Assembly (NCBI GenBank): GCA_946535695.1
Contig: CAMNDS010000051.1
Span: 1-6,458 of the forward strand
Length of the DNA: 6,458 nt
DNA from: an uncultured Clostridia bacterium
GTDB lineage: Bacteria; Bacillota; Clostridia; Oscillospirales; Acutalibacteraceae
Direction of reading: 5' to 3'
The number at the start of each line of letters is the position of its first letter. Position 1 is the first letter of the stretch. Shown here in pieces: positions 1 to 6,133 of the stretch. A model generated the notes under the pieces. The model ran no database searches. It saw nothing but the letters and a program-made list of their open reading frames with translations, and was not told the origin of the DNA. Position numbers and translations under genes: made by a program.

Positions 1-1
1 A

Positions 2-676
2 CCAGTAGTAATTGAAGAAGTTGAAATAACTTTCCCTTTGATAAGTTTTATGGAATACTTGCCGGAAGCATATCAAAGTTTTCCGTCAAATTCTTTTATG
101 AACAGGTTTGTTGCAATTTTTCAGTATATTATTTTAGAAACTGAAGCAATAATTGATAATATCCCTGAAAAATTTGAACCGCTTTACACAAACAAAGAAT
201 TTTTATTCTGGATTTGCCGATGGTTTGATATAAATGATATGGTTTGGGAGGAAAATAAGCTCAGATATCTTGTAAAAGATATGATTGATATCTTTAAATC
301 GAAAGGTACTAAAAATTCGATTATTCAAATGGTGGAAAAATATACGGGTTACAAACCTATGCTTATAGAAAAATTTAAGATAACAAATAATAAATTTTAT
401 CAAATTGAACAACAACTTGTGGATAGTCTTTTTGGACAAAATGACTTTTTTTTCACAGTTATAATGAATGAAAATGAGATTAAAAAAAGTGATGATTATG
501 CTAATGTTTTAAATATTATAAAAAATAATGCACCCATAAATGCCATTTGCAATTTGGTAGTTCTTACAAATAATATATCACTCGGGCATCACTGCTATAT
601 TGGATTAAATTCTTATATTTCAAACGATTGCATGCAATATTCAAGGTTTAAAGATTCAATTATGATTATTAATTAG
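2..676 (+). CDS. Phage tail protein I / TIGR02242-type baseplate protein of a contractile injection system, 5' end probably outside the window
   Basis: Likely a baseplate wedge component that links the tail or injection-tube baseplate to peripheral parts. The stretch MEYLPEAYQSF, followed by a helical region, an 'LFWICRWFDIND' segment and 'FKSKGTKNSIIQMVEKYTGY', follows the pattern I know from the TIGR02242 tail-protein family (LLRYLPAIYQ, FLPWLASWLGL, RRGT/RGLRxLLxLYTG). The C-terminus 'LGHHCYIGLNSYI' also matches the usual ending of eCIS members. The frame is open from base 2, and neither the TTG at 38 nor the ATG at 50 has a convincing ribosome site. The true start is therefore probably upstream, and only if translation starts at ATG 50 is the protein complete here (208 residues). 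Its stop overlaps the AGGAG ribosome site of the next gene, 9 bases away, so the two are probably cotranscribed and translationally coupled. A true prophage tail gene is the main alternative; the following gene favours an eCIS. Confidence 0.8.
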   Translation, partial: PVVIEEVEITFPLISFMEYLPEAYQSFPSNSFMNRFVAIFQYIILETEAIIDNIPEKFEPLYTNKEFLFWICRWFDINDMVWEENKLRYLVKDMIDIFKSKGTKNSIIQMVEKYTGYKPMLIEKFKITNNKFYQIEQQLVDSLFGQNDFFFTVIMNENEIKKSDDYANVLNIIKNNAPINAICNLVVLTNNISLGHHCYIGLNSYISNDCMQYSRFKDSIMIIN

Positions 677-679
677 GAG
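674..679 (+). promoter_or_regulatory. Ribosome binding site overlapping the stop of the tail gene
   Basis: TAGGAG contains both the stop codon of the tail protein and an AGGAG Shine-Dalgarno sequence for the ATG at 686. The arrangement implies translational coupling and fixes the start of the 604-residue protein. Confidence 0.75.
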
Positions 680-685
680 AATATT

Positions 686-2500
686 ATGAGTAACAAACAA
701 TATCATATCGTGAAAAGAAACAATTATTTTTTAGGCAAACTGATGACTGCCAGAGATTTTTTTACGGAGCAGGAGTATTTTAATTCCAGAAGACGCCTTT
801 TAAGCAGGTTTATGTTTGGCTCTGGAATAGTTGCCGGTATGAGCATATTTTTGGTTGATGATAAGTCTTTTTCGCTGGAACCCGGTTTTGCTATTGATTA
901 TTATGGCAGAGAAATAATTGTGGACCAAACTTATGTGAGAAAACTAAATTTGATAAAAGGGTTTGATAGCGTAAAAGACAAACCAGAAGTTTATATTTGC
1001 ATAAAATATAAAGAAGTTTTTGATGAAAGCACATTTTCGGTAACAAGTGCAAGTAATGCGGAAGATGAAAAACAATTCAACAGAATAAAAGAAACTTTTG
1101 AGCTTTTTTTAACAGATAAGGCACCTCAAAAATTTGATCTTAAATTAGATGGTTTGTTATTTCACAAAGTTGAAATATATAATGCAAATAAAATAAAAAT
1201 CTGGGCGGAATTACCTAAGTATTCAAATTTAGGTAAAAACATAAAAGTTAAAATATTTTTTGAAAAAGAAGATGCAACTGGTAACGTGGCATTCAAGTTG
1301 AAAGTTTCGGGTGTACTTTTTGAAAATAGTGCGTCGGTTTCGTTTGATGATTCTGAAAATCCCGAAGAAAAGTTTTATTCGCAAGAGTGTTACATGCGTT
1401 GCAACGCAAACAATGCAGCTATGTCTGAATTAATTATTTCCAAGTCTGATTTTAGTCTTAGAATCGGCACAAAAAATATTGAACTTGAAGATGATATACG
1501 CTCTACAATAAGCATACGAGAAGAGCACATAAAAGATATAATTATTTCTGATTATTTTTCACTTAATTTTGATAGATTGATCGAAGATAACGATGAAAAT
1601 TATATATATCTCGCAAAAGCAAAAATTGTCAGTGACGGAATGAATTATATAATAGAAAAATTTGATGCGCATCCGGTAAAACAATTTTTACTCAATAACG
1701 AAATTTTGCGCCTTATGGAAGAATTAAATGAAGATATTATTGATTGTGAATTGAATTTTGAAAATCAAAACAAAAAACATCAAATCACAAAGCAAATTGA
1801 TGTTAAAGATGTTAAAAACGTTGAAAAATTAATAGAAAAAGATAATGTTATTACAGGTGTGGAAACTATAAATTTAGGCTTCAAACCCAAACCTGGAAAA
1901 GTGTATTATTCATACGAATTTGTTCATGGCCTTGGCAAAGGTAATATCGCAGTTGTAACGGCGACTGTTAATGATGAAAATCCTGAATTTGAAGAAAAAA
2001 ATCTTCTTGTGTTCGGTGACCGCAGCATATTTGACGTAAATGAAGCTGATCTTTCGATTCCGGATGTTCAAATTGCATCAATCGTTGACCCTGCAAAAGG
2101 TACTATGAGGATAGGCGTAAGACTCGAAGAACGAACAAATGTGCAATCAATAAAAGTTCGTTGGTGGGCAATAAAACCCCTCGAAAGCGAAGCAGCACGC
2201 GATAATTTGGTCATAGATGAAAATTTAAAAGTAGTTATATCACCTGATAGCATTACAATTAAACCTTTGGAACAAATAAGATTTTCAGCCAAAATCATAG
2301 GATCAGAAGATCAGCGTATATCATGGTCTTTGGGTAAAAATAATCCGGGAGAAATTGATGCAAATGGACTATATACTGCACCTGCTACCGAAGGAATATT
2401 CGAAATAATTGCAAGAGCCGTTAATTTTGAGGAGTTACACGCAAGTGCATATGTTGTTGTTACAACTGAAACTTCCCAAAATAATGCTAAAAACGTTTGA
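686..2500 (+). CDS. eCIS-associated protein with 'NYFxGKLMTxxDF' N-terminal domain and C-terminal bacterial Ig-like domain
   Basis: A 604-residue protein of no assigned biochemical function. Residues 12-90 carry a conserved block: 'NNYFLGKLMTARDF', then 'EQEYFNSRRRLLSRFMFGSGIVAGM', then 'LEPGFAIDYYGREIIVDQ'. I recognise this block (NYFxGKLL, RRLxNRxxHGxGVVxGL, PGxAIDxxGREI) from proteins that accompany the tail protein I gene in eCIS loci. Residues 80-390 are lysine/glutamate-rich and unrecognised. Residues 395-500 look beta-rich ('YYSYEFVHGLGKG', 'IKVRWWAIKP'). Residues 514-594 form a Big-2-like Ig fold, with 'ISPDSITIKPLEQIRFSAKI', a central tryptophan in 'ISWSL', and 'GLYTAP'. There is no signal peptide or membrane segment, as expected for a particle component. 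The start at 686 has AGGAG seven bases upstream. The Ig domain suggests a surface-exposed or target-binding role on the particle, which is inference. It ends the operon; a hairpin lies about 50 bases downstream. Confidence 0.75.
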   Translation: MSNKQYHIVKRNNYFLGKLMTARDFFTEQEYFNSRRRLLSRFMFGSGIVAGMSIFLVDDKSFSLEPGFAIDYYGREIIVDQTYVRKLNLIKGFDSVKDKPEVYICIKYKEVFDESTFSVTSASNAEDEKQFNRIKETFELFLTDKAPQKFDLKLDGLLFHKVEIYNANKIKIWAELPKYSNLGKNIKVKIFFEKEDATGNVAFKLKVSGVLFENSASVSFDDSENPEEKFYSQECYMRCNANNAAMSELIISKSDFSLRIGTKNIELEDDIRSTISIREEHIKDIIISDYFSLNFDRLIEDNDENYIYLAKAKIVSDGMNYIIEKFDAHPVKQFLLNNEILRLMEELNEDIIDCELNFENQNKKHQITKQIDVKDVKNVEKLIEKDNVITGVETINLGFKPKPGKVYYSYEFVHGLGKGNIAVVTATVNDENPEFEEKNLLVFGDRSIFDVNEADLSIPDVQIASIVDPAKGTMRIGVRLEERTNVQSIKVRWWAIKPLESEAARDNLVIDENLKVVISPDSITIKPLEQIRFSAKIIGSEDQRISWSLGKNNPGEIDANGLYTAPATEGIFEIIARAVNFEELHASAYVVVTTETSQNNAKNV

Positions 2501-2553
2501 ATTATTTAGCCAAATAAAAAACTTGGAAAGCCAAAATATCATTAAAAATTTCT

Positions 2554-2570
2554 CTCCGGCTCTGCCGGAG
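2554..2570 (+). terminator. GC-rich hairpin after the eCIS genes, probable terminator
   Basis: A perfect 7-bp stem, CTCCGGC pairing with GCCGGAG around a TCT loop, in otherwise very AT-rich DNA. T-runs follow within 6-20 bases (ATTTTT, then AATTTTTTT), and an A/T-rich stretch precedes it. The spacing between stem and T-run is longer than ideal for an intrinsic terminator, so it may instead be a dispersed palindromic repeat that also stops transcription. The same core occurs at 4505-4523. Confidence 0.6.
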
Positions 2571-2605
2571 GCTGATTTTTCTTAATTTTTTTGCCTATTT
2601 CTTAA

Positions 2606-2630
2606 GGTATTACCAAAATATATAGAAAAG
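2606..2630 (+). repeat. Left terminal inverted repeat of the IS1-family remnant
   Basis: Begins GGTATTACCAAAATATATAG. It pairs with the reverse complement of 2950-2974, which begins GGTATTGCTAAAATGTATAT; 19 of 25 bases agree, with the mismatches concentrated in the inner part. Confidence 0.7.
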
Positions 2631-2666
2631 GGAAAAATATTTAGGAAATAAAATATGGAGTAAAAA

Positions 2667-2840
2667 ATGGAAAACGGAAAGATATGTCCAAAATGTTATG
2701 GAAGAGAATGTACAAAGAATGGAATAGTAAAAAATAAACAAAGATATCGGTGCAAGAGATGTAAGTATAATTTTACATTATACCACCAGATAAACATCTT
2801 ATCGGAAAATCCCATACTCTTTTCACCGTTGAACGTATGA
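2667..2840 (+). pseudogene. IS1-family transposase N-terminal (InsA-like zinc ribbon) fragment
   Basis: ATG at 2667 (ATGGAG lies upstream) opens a 57-codon frame. Residues 1-37 carry the typical InsA zinc ribbon: CPKC near residue 7, then 'KNGIVKNKQRYRCKRC' and an aromatic 'YNFT'. The four cysteines are the expected metal ligands for binding the element's ends. After about residue 37 (near base 2777) the similarity stops, because the DNA jumps to the transposase C-terminus read in another frame; the remaining 20 residues to the stop at 2838-2840 are therefore out-of-frame sequence. If translated, the product would be a short zinc-ribbon peptide, which in IS1 biology could act as an InsA-like repressor. 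That activity is speculation. Confidence 0.75.
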
Positions 2841-2980
2841 ATTGTTTTTTTCGTCATTACCTTGCTCGCTTTGCTCGTAAAACTTGCTGTTGGTCTCGTT
2901 CTCTTTCCATGTTTTCTTTTTTTGTTTCTTTATTTGCTTTTTTTACTAGTTTTGATATACATTTTAGCAATACCGCTTAA
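2777..2980 (+). pseudogene. IS1-family transposase C-terminal (InsB-like) fragment
   Basis: This frame is -1 relative to the zinc-ribbon fragment. It encodes 'IPPDKHLIGKSHTLFTVERM', then 'NCFFRHYLARFARKTCCWSR' and 'SLSMFSFFVSLFAF', ending at TAA 2978-2980. It follows the IS1 InsB tail pattern I recall (PxxKHxxGKxxTxxIERxN, LRxRxxRLxRKTxxFSKSxExH). The catalytic aspartates lie in the deleted part; the late glutamate region ('VERMN') is kept. There is no start codon of its own near the junction. The -1 relation matches the normal IS1 insA/insB' frame arrangement, so the deletion may have removed a multiple of three bases. Confidence 0.75.
2950..2974 (-). repeat. Right terminal inverted repeat of the IS1-family remnant
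   Basis: Read on the minus strand it begins GGTATTGCTAAAATGTATAT and mirrors the left end at 2606. The open frame of the transposase C-terminal fragment runs through this repeat and stops at 2980, just outside it. Confidence 0.7.
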
Positions 2981-2983
2981 GGA

Positions 2984-3006
2984 GGTACTTGCCAAAGTTA
3001 CTGAAT
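2984..3006 (+). repeat. Isolated IS1-type end-like sequence, left-end orientation
   Basis: The sequence starting GGTACTTGCCAAAGTTACTG resembles IS1-family left ends (GGT, then GCCAA, then TTACTGAT in E. coli IS1, from memory) better than the ends of the neighbouring remnant do. It starts 10 bases after that remnant and points away from it. I found no matching right end (GGCAAGTACC on the plus strand) in this window, so it is either a solitary relic or a chance resemblance. Confidence 0.3.
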
Positions 3007-3104
3007 AAACACCCGATCGATGGATGAAATTATATATTATGTGAATAATGATAACGACTTTGTTTGAGAATGGCATATTTTAAGAAATGAATGGAGTTAT
3101 AAAA

Positions 3105-3896
3105 ATGAACAAAGTAAAAAAATTATTATCATTGATTTTTTCTGGTATTTTTTTAAATATATCTGTAATTGATACGAATGGAATGGATTCAAATGGTGAA
3201 AAAAAATTATTGAGAAAAAAGAAAGAAAGAAGCTGCACTAAAAAAGAAACAAAAATTAGTTATGACGAAGATTTTCCTTCAATTAAAGAACAGGTTAGTG
3301 CATATAATAGCAATTGCAAAAGAGGATATGAATTAGAACTTTGGGGAAAATTCAAACCGTGTCAATTTTTTCAAAGATTTCAATATTTGTTAAATCCTGT
3401 AGCATTTATTCGTGCGTCGTGCTGTTCACTTGATTTATTGCATGCCTATTTAAGTAACAAATTTGAAAAAAAAGAAACAAAATTATGGTCTCTTGATAAA
3501 GTTCGTAGGCAAATGAGTAGTGGCCAAGACTCAGATATTGAAGAAGACTACATAGATAAACGTGGTCGTATTACTAAAAAAAAAGATCATCTAGGTATAA
3601 AAGGTCATATCGATAGATGTGAAAGTTTCTTCATTGGTACAGAAATCCCAACTGAGAAAATGGATATTGATAGCAAAAATTTTCTTGCACTCATGTATAA
3701 ATATATACAAATAAACAGACATTCCGAACCTGATAGTAATAAAGTATATTTTTCAAGCGAAGTGAGGGCAAGATTTAAAAAATATTTTGATGAAACAAAA
3801 TATAAAAATTATATCAGTGAAAGTCTATATACTCCTTTTGGAAATGTAAAAGTAAAAAGAGGAAAAGAAGATGAAAAAAAGCGGTATAGAACTTAG
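3105..3896 (+). CDS. Unrecognised protein with N-terminal signal/hydrophobic segment; 5' part of a frameshifted gene
   Basis: I do not recognise the family. I choose the ATG at 3105 over the one 18 bases upstream because GGAG lies about 9 bases before it and it gives a classical signal-peptide start: MNKVKK, then a hydrophobic stretch (residues 7-22), then polar 'DTNGMDSNG'. This suggests export or membrane anchoring; the cleavage site is unclear. A basic linker (residues 33-50, 'KKLLRKKKERSCTKKETK') precedes a cysteine-containing region with C71, C86, C106, C107 and C172. Residues 141-165 are charged. The frame ends at TAG 3894-3896 after 'KKRYRT', but 186 open codons continue in the -1 frame, so this is probably the N-terminal 263 residues of a protein of about 448. 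It is preceded by IS debris and followed by a convergent gene, so it seems to be transcribed alone. Confidence 0.65.
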   Translation: MNKVKKLLSLIFSGIFLNISVIDTNGMDSNGEKKLLRKKKERSCTKKETKISYDEDFPSIKEQVSAYNSNCKRGYELELWGKFKPCQFFQRFQYLLNPVAFIRASCCSLDLLHAYLSNKFEKKETKLWSLDKVRRQMSSGQDSDIEEDYIDKRGRITKKKDHLGIKGHIDRCESFFIGTEIPTEKMDIDSKNFLALMYKYIQINRHSEPDSNKVYFSSEVRARFKKYFDETKYKNYISESLYTPFGNVKVKRGKEDEKKRYRT

Positions 3897-4450
3897 GCAA
3901 GGAACATATTAACGATTATAACGATTATGATGATTACCATAGTTATGACTATATAGGTAATAAATTTAACGCACTGAGTATTGAAAAACAAATAAAAATA
4001 TTAGAACTAATAAACGAATATCTAAGTACCAAAGTTAGTTATGACGATTGTAAAGAAAAATGGAAAAAACAAGTAGATAACTTAAGTCTAGAAGATAAAG
4101 ATAAAGACGCCTTTGCTGTACTTTTTGGAATTGCTGTTTTAGCTGAACCTTTAAGGGAATGTGACGATGGGACAAGCCAAAGATGCGTGTACAGTACAAT
4201 GCTTTACTATTGGCGTAAACTAAAAGCGGGGGAAATAACGCTAAACAATGACGATGACTGGAAAAGATTAGCAAAAGATTTAGAAATATTCAATGATGAG
4301 AAACATGAAAACCTATTAAAATTTTATAAGCGTGTACGAGAAGGGGCAAAAGAAAAGAGATTTAAGATGTGTAGAAAAATTGTAGAAAGAATGTTTGAAC
4401 TGGAGGCGGAGTGTTGCAAAAAAAAGAAAAAGTATTTGAGAAAATATTAA
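3890..4450 (+). pseudogene. 3' part of the same gene, in the -1 frame, without a usable start
   Basis: Open from just after the TAG at 3887-3889 to TAA 4448-4450, giving 186 codons. No ATG occurs in frame before a GTG at 4187 that lacks a ribosome site, so it is unlikely to be an independent gene. Adding one base between about 3890 and 3894 would join it to the upstream frame. It begins with an acidic, tyrosine-rich low-complexity stretch ('NDYNDYDDYHSYDY'). Helical charged sequence follows, including 'FAVLFGIAVLAEPL', 'YYWRKLKAGEITLNNDDDW' and a lysine-rich C-terminus with two adjacent cysteines. I recognise no domain. 'KVSYDD' here echoes 'KISYDE' in the upstream half, a weak hint of internal similarity. 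Either the gene is truly broken or one base was missed in the sequence. Confidence 0.6.
3911..3937 (+). repeat. Short tandem repeat, 9-base unit (two exact, one diverged copy)
   Basis: AACGATTAT occurs twice in a row (3911-3919, 3920-3928), followed by the related GATGATTAC. It encodes NDY-NDY-DDY and sits about 20 bases after the frame break. Its unit is a multiple of three, so changes in copy number would not themselves shift the frame. Confidence 0.7.
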
Positions 4451-4501
4451 AAAATGTAGGCAAAAAGATTGAAAGTCAGGTATTGTTAAAAAAGATAGAT
4501 A

Positions 4502-4526
4502 TTTCCTCCGGCGGCGCCGGAGGGAA
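4502..4526. terminator. GC-rich hairpin between convergent genes, probable bidirectional terminator
   Basis: CCTCCGGC pairs with GCCGGAGG over a GGC loop (perfect 8 bp, 4505-4523). TTT/GAA extends it to 11 bp with one G-T wobble. It lies between the end of the broken plus-strand gene (4450) and the stop of the minus-strand gene (4562). T-rich tracts follow on both strands: CTTTTGTTTTAATTTTT on plus, and the complement of the A-run near 4490 on minus. It could therefore serve both genes. The core CTCCGGC-NNN-GCCGGAG is shared with the hairpin at 2554-2570. Confidence 0.7.
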
Positions 4527-4561
4527 GACTTTTGTTTTAATTTTTAAGTTTCGAAAGAAGG

Positions 4562-5905
4562 CTAATTTAGACCGCTTATTGATTCAAATTTAATGTTTTT
4601 TGCCTCCATTGCCTGTACTCCCGGATTACCACCGGTTCTATTATGAAAGTATACATAAATATCAACATCACGCACTTCGTCTATAAGTGCCTCGGCAGCT
4701 TTTTTGAGGACACTTGGGTGGTTTTGAAACGAAAGCCCTCCGGGAAGCCAAAGATGAAGCGCAAATGATTTTCCGGATACTATACGCCTTAGCTTTGCTA
4801 ACTTACCTATCATTTTCATTTGATGCACTTGAATTGCCTCACAAATCGGATTATAAAAACTTCCTTTTTTATCTGCATCTTTGCTTTTATACCAAATACC
4901 ACCATCGTCAAATACAGGCTGAATAGATGGAGCAGCTGCAAAAATTTGAATCATTGGTGTTTTACCATCATTGCAAAGAACCCATTGAAAATTTAGTTTG
5001 AATTTATTGATATTTTTTTCTATATGATCTGTCAATTCTTTTTTTTCATTTTCGTCAAGAACGTGATAAGCACGCCTTAAATTAAGATATCCATGCGAGT
5101 AAAGTTTATGGTTATCAAGTTGTTTGTTCATCCATTGTTCACCCAAAACGTCGTCGATGGCATCATTTAATTTTCCTTTAAGATAAGATGACTCACGCAA
5201 TTTAGCAAAAACCAGCGCGCTTAATGAAAGCATTGGCCCTTGTGTTCTATCATAAGGCCACCAATGCACCGGTGAAAAATAATCATCACAAGATTCCAGA
5301 GCATTATACTGACTACAAACTACAGCCATCGAATTTTCAGCACTTTTGTATTTAAAAAAATCACTTGCATCCACACCTTTTGCATCATAAAAACGTGCGC
5401 ATGTTTTTTTATCAGATTCCGAATCGCTTTTTACATTTTTAATTAAACGATCAAGTTGTTCTTGGGTTGTATATTTCAAATGCGATAGTCCATTATCGAT
5501 TAATTTATCAAGTTCTCCTTCAAGTCTTGTAGTCTTTTCACTGTCATCATATGGATAACTACGATTATTTGAAATAGGATTATCTTTGTATGTGGCTTTG
5601 CCGATATTTTCCATGTATATACCGCCTTTTATATCTAAGACGATTTTTTTGACACTTTCTGGAATTATTGGAGCTTTAAGATATCTTTTTAAAAGTTTAT
5701 CCGAAAGATTGCCTTTTTTATTAATTTCATCTTTATCATTTATTCCAGATATAGTTTTTGATTGTATATTTTGTATGTTTCTGTAAAACCATGAAAATCC
5801 TAGTAATGATATAGTCGGCAAAAAAGTTAGACAATTTTTGTAAACTATCATTTGTAAATTTTTTTTAATTGACTCTTGTTTACCAAATTTATTAATATAA
5901 GCCAT
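4562..5905 (-). CDS. Macro-domain-like family protein with N-terminal hydrophobic anchor (tentative)
   Basis: A 447-residue protein. Residues 24-41 ('NCLTFLPTISLLGFSWFY') form a hydrophobic segment after a basic start, suggesting a signal anchor. Residues 60-165 are a lysine/aspartate-rich linker. From about 175 on, several blocks match a poorly described family I recall, with macro-domain-like strands and loops: 'VVCSQYNALES' (195-205; family VASQFNxLE), 'YDRTQGP' (218-224; family YDRTQGPACAI), 'MIQIFAAAPSIQ' (318-329; family TQVFCSALPV), and 'LHLWLPGGLSFQNH' (383-396; family LTLLGGGAFGN), followed by a strand 'VDIYVYF' (414-420). Macro domains bind or hydrolyse ADP-ribose groups; whether this protein does so is inference, since the family's usual GGG is PGG here. 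GGGAG lies 11 bases before the ATG, and a perfect consensus promoter lies just upstream. The gene converges with the broken gene. An eCIS cargo role is possible but unsupported. Confidence 0.65.
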   Translation of the reverse strand: MAYINKFGKQESIKKNLQMIVYKNCLTFLPTISLLGFSWFYRNIQNIQSKTISGINDKDEINKKGNLSDKLLKRYLKAPIIPESVKKIVLDIKGGIYMENIGKATYKDNPISNNRSYPYDDSEKTTRLEGELDKLIDNGLSHLKYTTQEQLDRLIKNVKSDSESDKKTCARFYDAKGVDASDFFKYKSAENSMAVVCSQYNALESCDDYFSPVHWWPYDRTQGPMLSLSALVFAKLRESSYLKGKLNDAIDDVLGEQWMNKQLDNHKLYSHGYLNLRRAYHVLDENEKKELTDHIEKNINKFKLNFQWVLCNDGKTPMIQIFAAAPSIQPVFDDGGIWYKSKDADKKGSFYNPICEAIQVHQMKMIGKLAKLRRIVSGKSFALHLWLPGGLSFQNHPSVLKKAAEALIDEVRDVDIYVYFHNRTGGNPGVQAMEAKNIKFESISGLN

Positions 5906-5939
5906 TTTTATTCACACTCCCATTTTATTTATATTTATA

Positions 5940-5967
5940 ATTATATATTAATTTTAAAAAATGTCAA
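5940..5967 (-). promoter_or_regulatory. Perfect-consensus sigma-70/sigma-A promoter for the minus-strand gene
   Basis: On the minus strand, TTGACA (5967 to 5962) is followed by a 16-base A/T-rich spacer and TATAAT (5945 to 5940). Both hexamers match consensus exactly. Transcription would start near 5933, giving a leader of about 28 bases before the ATG at 5905 that contains the GGGAG ribosome site. The surrounding A/T-rich tracts could add UP-element activity. No operator palindrome is evident, so strong constitutive expression is expected. Confidence 0.75.
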
Positions 5968-6024
5968 GAAAATTAAACATTAAATTATAACTTCCGAAAT
6001 TCGCTGAAAATAAATTTGAATTTT

Positions 6025-6051
6025 TTGATTTTTAATAACACTTGCTATACT
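6025..6051 (+). promoter_or_regulatory. Candidate extended -10 promoter for the DpaA-like gene
   Basis: TTGATT at 6025-6030, a 15-base spacer, then TGCTATACT (6043-6051), which is an extended TG-N -10 element one base off TATAAT. It lies about 80 bases before the ATG at 6134. The spacer is short, so the extended -10 would have to carry most of the recognition. Confidence 0.4.
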
Positions 6052-6133
6052 GTTTTGATATTTTCTTTAGTTTTTCACGTTTCTATTTATTTATTAATAT
6101 AATAATTATTAAGAAAATACTTTTGGAGAAATT

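Larger units (their letters stand above)
2606..2974 (+). mobile_element. Internally deleted IS1-family insertion sequence (369 bp)
   Basis: The outer ends form imperfect terminal inverted repeats beginning GGTATT, matching at 19 of the first 25 positions. Between them lie the zinc-ribbon start of an IS1 transposase (2667 on) and its C-terminal end (about 2777 on), joined directly. E. coli IS1 is 768 bp, so roughly 400 bp of the catalytic centre appear to be missing. The copy cannot make its own transposase but keeps both ends, so it could in principle be moved in trans, like a MITE. CTTAAGG occurs at 2601-2607 and 2976-2982; this may be a target duplication remnant, but it overlaps the first two bases of the left end and is shorter than the usual 8-9 bp, so I treat it as doubtful. 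Confidence 0.75.

Noticed and set aside
2601..2982. CTTAAGG on both sides of the IS remnant as a target-site duplication
   Set aside because: The left copy overlaps the first two bases of the inverted repeat, and the flanks do not align as a clean 8-9 bp duplication. It is mentioned only as a possible trace.
3875..3896. A AAA AAG slippery heptamer in frame with the 263-codon gene, suggesting programmed -1 frameshifting to reach the second half
   Set aside because: A -1 slip there reads GCG GTA and then TAG at 3887-3889, so it ends two codons later and never reaches the downstream open frame. The shift must occur after 3889, where no slippery sequence exists.
3911..3937. Tandem AACGATTAT copies as a CRISPR-like or phase-variation array
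   Set aside because: There are only two exact 9-base copies with no spacers, and the unit is a multiple of three, so copy-number change would not switch the frame.
4411..4593. A 60-codon plus-strand frame crossing the hairpin at 4505-4523
   Set aside because: It overlaps the end of the broken gene in another frame and reads through the terminator hairpin into the tail of the convergent gene. No ribosome site or recognisable sequence supports it.
4713..4926. A plus-strand open frame of 70 codons inside the macro-like gene
   Set aside because: It lies wholly within the convincing minus-strand coding region, and neither its start context nor its protein sequence suggests a gene.
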